Shown: positions 42,610-50,585 of the stretch, one piece after another
Position numbering within the stretch: position 1 is the stretch's first letter
Layout: each line of letters starts with the position of its first letter
Source: Streptomyces liliifuscus
GTDB taxonomy: Bacteria; Actinomycetota; Actinomycetes; Streptomycetales; Streptomycetaceae
Reading direction: 5' to 3'
NCBI RefSeq assembly: GCF_016598615.1
Contig: NZ_CP066831.1
Coordinates: forward strand, 434,001 to 498,000
Length of the DNA stretch: 64,000 bases
Translations under genes and position numbers: made by a program
The notes under the pieces: generated by a model
Told to the model about the DNA's origin: nothing
Seen by the model: the letters and a program-made list of their open reading frames with translations, nothing else
Database searches by the model: none

Positions 42610-42921
42610 TTACGACACGGTTTCCTGTTCCGAACCCGCCAGGGCATGCCGCTGGGCCGCGAGATCCGCCTGGGCCTCCGGGCTTTCGAGGGCTGCCGTG
42701 ATGGCTCGCACCAGTTCCCACGCCGAGGCGGCGCTGAGCTCGATCCCAACGCGAGCGCCCACGCCGGCGTCGGGGTCGACGAAATCGATGATCAACGCGT
42801 GGTCGTACGCGGCACTGACGGGGTGGTCGTAGAACACGTTGGCCCGCGTCACCTTCAGCCAGTCCGGTACCCCGCGCGCAGCTCCGGCGATGCCGATCTG
42901 CTCGGTCATCCATGTGCACAT
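42610..42921 (-). CDS. DUF6295-family small protein
   Basis: A 103-residue protein. It begins MCTWMTEQIGIAGAARGVPD and continues WLKVTRANVFYDHPVSAAYD with IDFVDPDAGVGARVGIELSA, the pattern of the DUF6295 family of unknown function. It lies 11 bp after the dienelactone hydrolase gene as the last gene of the four-gene operon. Presence of this protein in catabolic operons suggests an accessory or ligand-binding role, which is inference. There is no signal peptide. The conserved Cys-2 and His-33 could bind metal, but this is not shown. Confidence 0.7.
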   Translation of the reverse strand: MCTWMTEQIGIAGAARGVPDWLKVTRANVFYDHPVSAAYDHALIIDFVDPDAGVGARVGIELSAASAWELVRAITAALESPEAQADLAAQRHALAGSEQETVS

Positions 42922-42932
42922 GCCGGCCTCCT

Positions 42933-43688
42933 TCAGCGCAGGTGCTCGTTGTAGAACTCGAAGACCCGCTCCCACCCGTCCACGGCCTGCTCCTGCCGGT
43001 AGTTGGGCTTGTCCGAAGCGAAGAACGCGTGACCGGCACCGTCGTAGCGGAAGAACCTGAACGACTTCCCGTGCTTCGTCAGCACGCGTTCCATCTCGTC
43101 GACCTGCTCCGGGGTGGGGTTGAGATCTTCGTTGCCGAAGATCCCCAGAAGTGGCATCGACATGTCCGGCGCCCTGTGGATGACGCCCTTCGGTGCCGGG
43201 CCCGGGCGACCGGGATCGGGGGGTTGCGGGAAGATGCTCCCGCCCCAGCAGTCCACCGCCGCATCGAGCGAGGGCACGTCGCAAGCCGCCAGGAACGCCT
43301 GCCGGCCGCCGGAGCAGAAGCCGATCACCCCGACCTTGCCACTGGCACCCGGCTGCGCCCGCAAGTACGCTGCGGCGCCGGCGGTGTCGCCCATCACCTG
43401 TCCGTTCGGCATCGCCTTGGCGAGCCCCTCCGCGCGAGCAGCGGCGGCGACGTCCGCCCAGTGCCCGGGACCGCGCCGGTGATAGAGGTGCGGAGAGATG
43501 GCCGTGTAGCCCCGGGACGCGAAGCGCCGCACCACCTCCTTGCACCACGGGTCAAGTCCCGGTGCGTGGTGGAGGACGACGACTCCGGGGGTGGGTTCGG
43601 TGGTCACGGGCCGGGCGAGGTAGCCCTCGATTGCGGTGTCCTCGTGACCCCGGAAGCCGACGACCTCGACGATCATTCCTTCTTTCAA
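42933..43688 (-). CDS. Dienelactone hydrolase family protein
   Basis: A 251-residue alpha/beta hydrolase: PGVVVLHHAPGLDPWCKEVV near residue 34, the nucleophile in VGVIGFCSGGRQAFL with Cys near residue 121 (dienelactone hydrolases use Cys), an Asp region in GIFGNEDLNPTPEQ near 185 and the catalytic His in DGAGHAFFASD near 215. The enzyme opens lactones formed after ring cleavage or hydrolyses a related ester. It is the third gene of the operon, 31 bp after the VOC gene. Confidence 0.88.
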   Translation of the reverse strand: MKEGMIVEVVGFRGHEDTAIEGYLARPVTTEPTPGVVVLHHAPGLDPWCKEVVRRFASRGYTAISPHLYHRRGPGHWADVAAAARAEGLAKAMPNGQVMGDTAGAAAYLRAQPGASGKVGVIGFCSGGRQAFLAACDVPSLDAAVDCWGGSIFPQPPDPGRPGPAPKGVIHRAPDMSMPLLGIFGNEDLNPTPEQVDEMERVLTKHGKSFRFFRYDGAGHAFFASDKPNYRQEQAVDGWERVFEFYNEHLR

Positions 43689-43719
43689 GGGAGTTCTCCT
43701 CCCTGGAGGCCCCGCCCGG

Positions 43720-44178
43720 TCACGCCGAGGCCTTCATGTCGTCCAGCACCCCGAGGAGCTCCGCCTCGGACAGGAACAGGTCGATCGGCTGGCTGAAGGG
43801 CTGCGGCCAGTCGATGCCCGTGTGCCAGTAGACCTCGACACGGTTGTCCTCGGGGTCACGGAAGTAGCAACCGATCGCGTTGCCATGGTTGTTGACGTGG
43901 TCGATCGAGTACTTCCGCTCGACGATCTGCGCGTAGAACTCCCGCAGGTCCGTCAGCGACTCGACAACGAAGGACAGCTGCTGCGGGTCGGTGTGCCGCT
44001 CCTCGTTCTTCGCCAGAAGCAGCTCGTGGTGCTCCTCGCCGGGACGCGAGCTCAGGAAGACGCGCCGCTCGTCGCGGTCGGTCACGGTCATACCGAGGAA
44101 GCCCGAGTAGAACGCGAGCATGACCTCCGGATCGGTGACGAACAGACCGACGTGGCCGAGACGGGTGACCTTGGGCAT
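43720..44178 (-). CDS. VOC-family extradiol-dioxygenase-like protein
   Basis: A 152-residue single-domain protein similar to one module of catechol 2,3-dioxygenase: RLGHVGLFVTDPEVMLAFYS with a first His ligand near residue 8, HHELLLAKNEERH near 56 and a C-terminal Glu in DNRVEVYWHTG near 121. The His-His-Glu spacing fits a type I extradiol dioxygenase metal site in a short, probably oligomeric form. Ring cleavage of a catechol made by the FAD monooxygenase encoded 40 bp upstream is the simplest role. A non-oxygenase VOC isomerase cannot be excluded. Confidence 0.78.
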   Translation of the reverse strand: MPKVTRLGHVGLFVTDPEVMLAFYSGFLGMTVTDRDERRVFLSSRPGEEHHELLLAKNEERHTDPQQLSFVVESLTDLREFYAQIVERKYSIDHVNNHGNAIGCYFRDPEDNRVEVYWHTGIDWPQPFSQPIDLFLSEAELLGVLDDMKASA

Positions 44179-44218
44179 GGTGGATCTCCTTTGTGTGGTG
44201 GGCGCCGAGTGGCGCGAT

Positions 44219-45874
44219 TCACGGGGTAACGGCCGTCGGCCAGGCCGACGACCCGGTGACGACGTCGAGCAGACGGTCGACGTCGTCCAGCGCATGGCCA
44301 CGCCAGGCGACGTGGTGGTCCGAGCGGAGCAACGTCGCGGGTGCCAGGTAGAGGTCGTGCAGGGCAGCCCGGTCGGGCTCGCCGGGCGTGAACACGTCGA
44401 GCGGTACGCCGCGCGCGTCGGCCGCCCGACGCAGCGGCCCGGTCTCGATCTCGTCCAGCACCAGGAGGGTGAACCCCTGCCCGATGTGGTCATAGAGCGA
44501 AGAACCGTCCTTGAGCCAGTGATGGGGAGCCCGGTTGCCCGGCGCCGCCGAGGGGACGTAGTCCTCGAAGTTGGCCGCCGGCTCCTGCACGCCGTCGCGC
44601 AGGATGATCGGCGAGCTGGAGTACCGGTAGCCCAGTTGGCCACCCATGCGCTTGAACTGTCGCGCCTTCTGCACCTGGATGTCCTCGGCGACCTGCGCAC
44701 GCACGGCATCCCCTTGCGGACCCGGGTCCTCTATACCGTCGCGCACCAGCTGCGACGCGCCCACAGCCTGATTGCGCTCGCAGCCGTCGAGGATGAACCG
44801 GGCCGCTTCGCCCCGCTCGATGCTGTAGCTCGCCAGGAGCAGGGGCCCACCCCATCCTTGGACGAGTGCCGCGAGCTTCCATCCGAGGTCGGCGGCGTCC
44901 CCGATGCCGATGTTCATACCGAACCCGCCCATCGGGGAGACCAGATGGGCGGCGTCTCCCGCCAGCAGCACCCGGCCGTAGTCGTAGCGCGGTGCCTGCA
45001 TCGAGTGGGTGATGAACGTCCCGCCCTCCAGCGGCTCGACCTCGAACTCGGCGCCGACCGCGCGGAAGAGCATGTCGCGGCATGCCTCCCAGTCGTCGCC
45101 GTCGATGTGGTCGGGAACCGGCGAACAGAAGTACGCCCACTGGTCCTCGCCGGACTGCGGTACGAGGCTGTCGCAGTAGCGGTCCTCGTTGTAGAAGAGC
45201 GTCATGGAGACCATGGGCGAGGCCTTCCAGTGCTCTGCGAGCCCGGGGGCACGCAGATGCCAGAGGAAGCTCCGCGCCAGGTTGGCCTTGCCCTCCAGGC
45301 GCACATTGAGAACCCGGCTGCGCAGCCGCGACCGGCTTCCGTCCGCGGCCACGAGGTAATCGCTGCGGAACGCCCTCGGCCCGTCGGGCCCGGTCACGTG
45401 CACGGTGACGCCGTCGTCGTCCTGCTCGAACGACTCGACCTCGTGCCCGAAGCGCACGTCGATCAACGGGAGTTCCGCAGCCCGGGCCCGCAGAGTCTTC
45501 TCGATCGCCTCGTTGGGCGCCCACTCGGCGACCTCCGAGGCGATCGGCAGCCGCTCGGACCACTCGTAGGCCCGGGGGAAGTGCTGGATCAGATGCCCGT
45601 TCAGTCGTGTCACGAAGGCCACGTCCCGCTGGATCCGCGGGCTCACGGGGTCGTTCTCCCGCAGCGCGTCGGCGATCCCCCAACGGCGAAAGTGCTCCAT
45701 CGAACGGACGTTTGTCATGTTGGTGCGCGCCGAGAAACGGTCGCCTTCGGCGCGGTTCTCGAAGACCACGCTGGCCACGCCACGCTGCGCCAGGTCGATG
45801 GCGAGCGCCATCCCAACGGGCCCGCCTCCGGCTATCGCCACCGAGGTCGACGCCTCAATAGGTGCCCTGCTCAC
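44219..45874 (-). CDS. FAD-dependent aromatic monooxygenase (PheA/TfdB/MhpA type)
   Basis: A 551-residue class A flavoprotein hydroxylase: the dinucleotide-binding VAIAGGGPVGMALAIDLAQR at residues 12-31, the DG motif YLVAADGSRSRLRSRV near 170, the second FAD motif VLLAGDAAHLVSPMGGFGMN near 305, and a C-terminal thioredoxin-like domain from about 400. It hydroxylates a phenol ring using NAD(P)H and O2. It is the first gene of the four-gene operon under the shared operator (45886-45910). Confidence 0.9.
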   Translation of the reverse strand: MSRAPIEASTSVAIAGGGPVGMALAIDLAQRGVASVVFENRAEGDRFSARTNMTNVRSMEHFRRWGIADALRENDPVSPRIQRDVAFVTRLNGHLIQHFPRAYEWSERLPIASEVAEWAPNEAIEKTLRARAAELPLIDVRFGHEVESFEQDDDGVTVHVTGPDGPRAFRSDYLVAADGSRSRLRSRVLNVRLEGKANLARSFLWHLRAPGLAEHWKASPMVSMTLFYNEDRYCDSLVPQSGEDQWAYFCSPVPDHIDGDDWEACRDMLFRAVGAEFEVEPLEGGTFITHSMQAPRYDYGRVLLAGDAAHLVSPMGGFGMNIGIGDAADLGWKLAALVQGWGGPLLLASYSIERGEAARFILDGCERNQAVGASQLVRDGIEDPGPQGDAVRAQVAEDIQVQKARQFKRMGGQLGYRYSSSPIILRDGVQEPAANFEDYVPSAAPGNRAPHHWLKDGSSLYDHIGQGFTLLVLDEIETGPLRRAADARGVPLDVFTPGEPDRAALHDLYLAPATLLRSDHHVAWRGHALDDVDRLLDVVTGSSAWPTAVTP

Positions 45875-45885
45875 ACTTGACCTCC

Positions 45886-45939
45886 ATTCCGTCAGGTGAA
45901 ATCTGATTCCAAAATAGACGCCGGGTCACGCCATGTCGA
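45886..45939 (-). promoter_or_regulatory. Promoter and three-half-site operator of the FAD monooxygenase operon
   Basis: On the minus strand TCGACA (45934-45939), a 17-bp spacer and TATTTT (45911-45916) run directly into GGAAT-CTG-type ATTTC-N7-GGAAT (45886-45910; one half-site mismatch). The architecture is the same as at 29506 and 42547. Confidence 0.75.
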
Positions 45940-46195
45940 GCGTCCGGCAGGCAGTTCTTTCGTCCATGTCTCGCGCGGGTTACTTCGCCGGGTACCACCA
46001 CATGCCCACCGACAGGGACCGCTTCGGCGCCGAAGCGCACCCACATGCCTGCGCCACCCGCTCGGCCATGGGCCGGTCCCCTCGGCGTCACGTTCAAGGC
46101 GCGTGACCGGTGCGGCCGTGCAGGCCGGGGCCTCCCCCGCCCCTCTTCCTCGCACTCGCTCCTGGACGACCGGCATTCAGCCTTCTTGGCACAGA

Positions 46196-46435
46196 GCCGC
46201 TGGTGTCGTACCGCGAGAGCGGATCAGCTCGGTCCAGGTGCTCCTGGCGGAAGAAGCCGTGCCGGGCCACCACCTGTGCGATGGACAGGCTTCCGGGACA
46301 CAGCAGGCGGGCTGCCTGTTCCACTCGGAGTCTCATGAGAGAGCGATGGGCAGGGCGCCCGGTACGCGCCTTGAACTGCCGTGCGAATTGGCTGAGTTCG
46401 GCCCCGCCGTCGCGGCGAGGCCCTCCAGGGAGACG
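46196..46435 (-). pseudogene. AraC-type DNA-binding domain remnant
   Basis: The minus frame reads LSQFARQFKARTGRPAHRSL, then RLRVEQAARLLCPGSLSIAQ and VARHGFFRQEHL. This is the tandem helix-turn-helix of AraC regulators (pattern FAR.FK..TG..PH.YL...R...A..LL..G..SIA.VA...GF..Q.HL.R.F) with lost residues in the first helix and a collapsed end (DPLSRYDTSGSV for FRR..G.TP..YR). No sensor domain and no start remain. It may have regulated one of the adjacent catabolic operons before decaying. Confidence 0.7.
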
Positions 46436-46440
46436 GGCCA

Positions 46441-46863
46441 GGAGGGGGTCGGTACCGCCGAACTGCTCCTTCAGCCATGCTGGTGGGCCGGTCCGCCACG
46501 GACTGCCCAATCGTGTCCGGCACATGGACGTGCACGGCGTTCAGGTACGCACTGGGCTCCGCGTCCGGTTCCGTGCCTGCCGGGTACAGGAAATGGCCAC
46601 CGACGGCACCTGTCGCGCGGCGGTCAGCGCCTGCGGCATCCGCGGCGGACGGTGACCGGCCCGTCCAGACGCGGGATCACCAGATGGCTGCCGGCCCCCA
46701 GGAAGGCGTCCCTGTACGGCAGTTCCCGCTGCGCCGATACAACCGGCCTCGTTCCCGGCCGGGCCCGGCGCTCTTGCGGACCGTACACACGCCAGTCCGG
46801 GCCACCGTCCCGTGGGGGTCAGTCAGCGCCTACATGCAGGAGAGCCATCGGCGCAGGCACACG
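46441..46863. other. Gene-free stretch
   Basis: No recognisable gene. Part may be the missing sensor domain of the decayed AraC gene, but no motif supports that. Confidence 0.3.
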
Positions 46864-47553
46864 TCAGGGCCCGTCCACACGAGACAGAGCGACTTCGAGG
46901 CGCTGCGCGAGGTCGTCGTACTGAATGCCGAAGGTCTCAAGGACGGTGGCGCCCCCGGGACCCACCTGGAACGTCGCGAAGTCCGTGTAGATGCGGTCGA
47001 CACAGCCGATGCCGGTGAGCGGGTAGGTGCACTCCGGGACCAGCTTGGGCACACCCTGCTTGGTGAACAGAGTCATCATCACGAACACCCGCTTGGCGCC
47101 GATCGCCAGGTCCATCGCCCCTCCGACAGCCGGAATGGCGTCGGGGGCACCCGTGTGCCAGTTGGCGAGGTCGCCGCCCGAGGACACCTGGAAGGCACCC
47201 AGTACGCAGATGTCGAGATGGCCGCCACGCATCATGGCGAAGGAGTCGGCGTGGTGGAAGTAGGCGGCTCCGGGCAGTTCGGTGACCGGGATCTTGCCCG
47301 CGTTGATGAGATCGGGATCGATCTGTCCGTCCTGGGCCGCCGGGCCCATGTTGAGCATGCCGTTCTCGGTGTGCAGCACCACCCCCGCCCCCTCCGGAAG
47401 GTGGTCGGCCACCAGCGTCGGCTGGCCGATGCCCAGATTGACGTAGGACCCGTGCGGGATGTCACGCGCCACCCGCGCGGCCATCTCGTGCTTGGTCAGC
47501 GGCCCCCGGCCGAGGTGTTCCACGAGGGACAGGGATGAGCTCGTCGGGTTCAT
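46864..47553 (-). CDS. pcaJ: 3-oxoadipate CoA-transferase subunit B
   Basis: A 229-residue beta subunit: VNLGIGQPTLVADHLPEGAG near residue 38, the catalytic Glu in LHTENGMLNMGP near 64, GGHLDICVLGAFQVSSGGDL and a C-terminal FATFQVGPGGATVLETFG. Together with the A subunit it forms 3-oxoadipyl-CoA using succinyl-CoA. It overlaps the A-subunit gene by 4 nt and is the last of a thiolase-A-B operon, the order expected for a beta-ketoadipate lower pathway. The symbol is based on family and context; a general succinyl-CoA:3-oxoacid transferase is the alternative. Confidence 0.85.
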   Translation of the reverse strand: MNPTSSSLSLVEHLGRGPLTKHEMAARVARDIPHGSYVNLGIGQPTLVADHLPEGAGVVLHTENGMLNMGPAAQDGQIDPDLINAGKIPVTELPGAAYFHHADSFAMMRGGHLDICVLGAFQVSSGGDLANWHTGAPDAIPAVGGAMDLAIGAKRVFVMMTLFTKQGVPKLVPECTYPLTGIGCVDRIYTDFATFQVGPGGATVLETFGIQYDDLAQRLEVALSRVDGP

Positions 47554-48221
47554 GCTGCGGGCACCACCTGTACGACGCGGTCGACATAGATGCCGGGGGT
47601 CACCACGGCCTCGGGATCGAGTGCGCCGACATCGACGATCTCGCGCACCTGGGCCACGACCGTGGTGGCCGCCGTGGCCATGACCGGCCCGAAGTTGCGG
47701 GCGGTCCTGCGGTAGACGAGGTTGCCCATCCGGTCGGCCCGGTAGGCACCGATCAGTGCGACGTCCCCCTTGATCGGGTACTCCAGGACATGCGTGCGGC
47801 CCGCTATCTCCCGGGTCTCCTTGCCCTCGGCGAGCAGGGTGCCGGCACCGGTGGGCGAGTAGAACGCGCCGATCCCGGCGCCGGCCGCGCGCAGCCGCTC
47901 GGCGAGCGTGCCCTGCGGGGCCACCTCCAGTTCGATGCGGCCAGCGCGGTACAACCGATCGAAGACCCACGAGTCGGACTGCCGGGGGAACGAGCACACG
48001 ATCCGGCGCACCCGCCCCTTGTCCAGCAGGGCCGCGAGCCCGGCGTCGCCGTTTCCGGCGTTGTTCGACACCACGGTCAGCCCGGTCGCGCCCTGCCGGA
48101 TGAGCGCGTCGATCAGCTCGACCGGCATCCCGGCCATGCCGAACCCGCCCACCAGTACGGTCGAGCCGTCCTCGATCCCGGCGACGGCCTCGTCGGGATC
48201 CCCGCACAACCGAATGCTCAT
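47550..48221 (-). CDS. pcaI: 3-oxoadipate CoA-transferase subunit A
   Basis: A 223-residue alpha subunit: AGIEDGSTVLVGGFGMAGMP near residue 13, [40 protein letters not shown] near 111 and FYSPTGAGTLLAEGKETREI. Length matches PcaI. It overlaps both the thiolase (ATGA at 48218-48221) and the B subunit. The product of the maleylacetate reductase encoded at 53461-54516, 3-oxoadipate, would be its substrate. Confidence 0.86.
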   Translation of the reverse strand: MSIRLCGDPDEAVAGIEDGSTVLVGGFGMAGMPVELIDALIRQGATGLTVVSNNAGNGDAGLAALLDKGRVRRIVCSFPRQSDSWVFDRLYRAGRIELEVAPQGTLAERLRAAGAGIGAFYSPTGAGTLLAEGKETREIAGRTHVLEYPIKGDVALIGAYRADRMGNLVYRRTARNFGPVMATAATTVVAQVREIVDVGALDPEAVVTPGIYVDRVVQVVPAA

Positions 48222-49408
48222 ACCGCACTCTCCAGGACCACGGCCAACGCCTGTCCGACACCGATGCAGATCGCGGCGACCCCCCATCGCTGTCCCGACG
48301 CGCGCAGACGCCCGGCCAGCGTGCCGAGGATCCGGCCGCCCGATGCTCCGAGTGGATGGCCGAGAGCGATGGCACCGCCCATGGTGTTCACGATCGCCGG
48401 GTCGATCTTCCAGGCGTCCACGCAGGCCAGGGACTGCACAGCGAAGGCCTCGTTGAGCTCGACCGCGGAGACATCGGCCCACGAGATCCCGGCTCGCTTC
48501 AACGCCCGCTCGGCCGCCTCGACCGGCGCGAACCCGAACATCTGCGGTTCGAGCGCCGACACCCCCCGCCCGGCGATCCGGGCCAGCGGCGTGCTGCCGA
48601 TCCGGGAGGCGGCTGCCTCGGAGCCGATCAGCACGGCGGACGCGCCGTCGCTGAGCGGCGAGGCGTTGCCTGCTGTGATGCAGCCGTCGGGCCGGAAGGA
48701 CGGTTTGAGGCCGGCCAGCTTCTGCGGAGTGGATCCGGCCCGGATCCCCTCGTCACGGGACAGGACATCCTCCCCGTCCACCACGACCGGGATCACCAGG
48801 TCGTCGTAGAAGCCGGACTCCCAGGCGGCGTGCGCGAGGGTGTGGGAGCGGGCGGCGAACTCGTCCTGGCGCTCTCTGGGTATCTCGAACCGGTCGGCGA
48901 GCTGCTCGTTGGCCTCGCCGAGGGAGACGGTCCACTCCTTCGGCATGCGTTCGTTGATCTGTCGCCAGCCGAGAGTGGTCGACAGAGCGGTCACATGGCC
49001 GGTGGGGAAGGCCCGGGACGGCTTGGGCAGCACCCACGGTGCCCGGGTCATCGACTCCACGCCGCCCGTCAGGACGATGTCGGCGTCACCGCTCTCCACC
49101 GCGCGCGAACCCGTGATCGCCGCGTCGAGGGAGGAGCCGCAGAGCCGGTTCACGGTCGTCGCGGGGACCGTCGTCGGCAGCCCGGCCAGGAGGACCGCCA
49201 TCCGGCCGACGTTGCGGTTGTCCTCGCCTGCTCCATTGACGTTGCCCCAGAACACGTCGTCGAGGGCGGCGGGATCGAGGGAGGGGACCTTGCCCAGAAC
49301 AGCCGACACCGCGGTGGCGGCGAGGTCGTCGGGACGGATCTCGGCGAGCGCCCCGCCGTAGCGGCCGAAGGGCGTTCGCACTGCGCTGTAAACGAAGCTG
49401 GCAACCAT
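48218..49408 (-). CDS. pcaF: Thiolase, probable 3-oxoadipyl-CoA thiolase
   Basis: A 396-residue thiolase with all three catalytic regions: the acyl-accepting Cys in VNRLCGSSLDAAITGSRAV near residue 90, His in GGAIALGHPLGASGGRILG near 348 and the general-base Cys in AAICIGVGQALAVVLE near 380. It cleaves 3-oxoadipyl-CoA to succinyl-CoA and acetyl-CoA if the operon is pca-like. The start MVASFVYSAVRTPFG at 49408 is the conserved thiolase N-terminus; an extension to 49432 runs into the operator. It is divergent from the LysR gene at 49492. Confidence 0.88.
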   Translation of the reverse strand: MVASFVYSAVRTPFGRYGGALAEIRPDDLAATAVSAVLGKVPSLDPAALDDVFWGNVNGAGEDNRNVGRMAVLLAGLPTTVPATTVNRLCGSSLDAAITGSRAVESGDADIVLTGGVESMTRAPWVLPKPSRAFPTGHVTALSTTLGWRQINERMPKEWTVSLGEANEQLADRFEIPRERQDEFAARSHTLAHAAWESGFYDDLVIPVVVDGEDVLSRDEGIRAGSTPQKLAGLKPSFRPDGCITAGNASPLSDGASAVLIGSEAAASRIGSTPLARIAGRGVSALEPQMFGFAPVEAAERALKRAGISWADVSAVELNEAFAVQSLACVDAWKIDPAIVNTMGGAIALGHPLGASGGRILGTLAGRLRASGQRWGVAAICIGVGQALAVVLESAV

Positions 49409-49430
49409 GGCAGCGACGCTAGGCCGCGCC

Positions 49431-49467
49431 ATTAATCACGTCCAATATCTATTGGTTCATGATTAAT
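49431..49467. promoter_or_regulatory. Nested inverted repeats for LysR control
   Basis: An outer repeat ATTAATCA (49431-49438)/TGATTAAT (49460-49467) encloses an inner CCAAT-ATCT-ATTGG (49442-49455) with nearly the same centre. It is the most A/T-rich stretch between the divergent thiolase and LysR genes and fits a LysR-type binding region. Confidence 0.7.
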
Positions 49468-49491
49468 CATCAACGAAGATAAGCTGTGGTC

Positions 49492-50394
49492 ATGGAGCTC
49501 CGGCAGATCCGCTACGTCCTCGCACTCGCCGAGGAGTGCCACTTCGGCCGCGCCGCCGAGCGACTCCACGTGGCGCAGTCCGCCCTCTCCCAGCAGCTCA
49601 AGCAGTTGGAGCGCGAGCTGGGCACCACACTGTTCACACGGTCGACGAGGCGGGTCGAACTCACCGAGGCCGGCCGTCAGCTGGTCGCCCATGGACGGTC
49701 GATCCTGGCCGAGGTCGGACGGGCCGAGGAGCAGATGACGCTGCTCGCCACCGGCCGGGCGGGTCGGGTGTCCATCGGCTTCGTCGGCACAGCCACGTAC
49801 GACGTCCTGCCGCAGATCGCCCGACGGGTTCGCGCGCAGCTCCCGGACGTGGCCCTCGAACTGCACGGCGAACTGCTCAACCCCGAGCTGGTCGAAGGCC
49901 TTCGGGACGGCGCCTACGACCTCGCCCTGCTGCGCTCCGACGCTCTGCCGGACGTCGGCCTGACCTTCACCGCCCTGCGGTCCGAACGCCTGGTGGCCGC
50001 CCTTCCCGCCGGGCACCCACTGGCCGACCGGAGCCGAGTCGCCCTCGCGGAACTCGCCGACGAGTCCTTCGTCGTCCATCCCTCCCAGGGCAGGTCCTCC
50101 ATGCACGGCCGGGTCCTCGCCGCCTGCGCCCGTGCCGGCTTCGTTCCCTCACCGTTGACGGAGGTGGGCGAGACATCCACCCTGGTCGTCTTCGTCGCGG
50201 CCGGCCACGGTGTCGCCCTGGTCCCGGAATCGGTACAGAGCCTCCGCCTCGACAGGGTCGTCTACGTCCCACTTGTCGAGACCGAGACGGTCACTCTCGG
50301 ACTGGCGCGTCGTCCGCTGCGGAACTCGCCGGCCACGGAACGGATAGCGGCGATGATCGAGCAGTACATGTCGAGCAGTGCCGGGCAGCAGTAG
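49492..50394 (+). CDS. LysR-family regulator of the pcaFIJ operon
   Basis: A 300-residue LysR-type regulator. The N-terminal helix-turn-helix covers MELRQIRYVLALAEECHFGR, AAERLHVAQSALSQQLKQLE and LGTTLFTRSTRRVELTEAG (residues 1-60). The effector domain starts at GRVSIGFVGTATYDVLPQIA and has the usual HPLADRSRVALAELADESFV. Members in this position (CatR/PcaQ/BenM relatives) sense a pathway intermediate such as muconate or 3-oxoadipate. It is divergent from the thiolase gene, with nested inverted repeats in the 83-bp gap. The ATG at 49492 is preferred over the GTG at 49486. Confidence 0.9.
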   Translation: MELRQIRYVLALAEECHFGRAAERLHVAQSALSQQLKQLERELGTTLFTRSTRRVELTEAGRQLVAHGRSILAEVGRAEEQMTLLATGRAGRVSIGFVGTATYDVLPQIARRVRAQLPDVALELHGELLNPELVEGLRDGAYDLALLRSDALPDVGLTFTALRSERLVAALPAGHPLADRSRVALAELADESFVVHPSQGRSSMHGRVLAACARAGFVPSPLTEVGETSTLVVFVAAGHGVALVPESVQSLRLDRVVYVPLVETETVTLGLARRPLRNSPATERIAAMIEQYMSSSAGQQ

Positions 50395-50585
50395 GCAGGC
50401 CGCGGACGGGGGTGGCGGCCGTTGCGCCAGATGTTCACGGCCCGCACCGGCTTCCCGCACCGGTCGCCAAGGTGCACCGCCCGTCTTACGGAACCGGGAG
50501 CCCGGCGGTACCGTTCCGACCCTTGGCCAACAAGCGACCCCGACGCACACTGTGGTGGAGTCGGTATTGAGCAGGCAGGTGCAGC

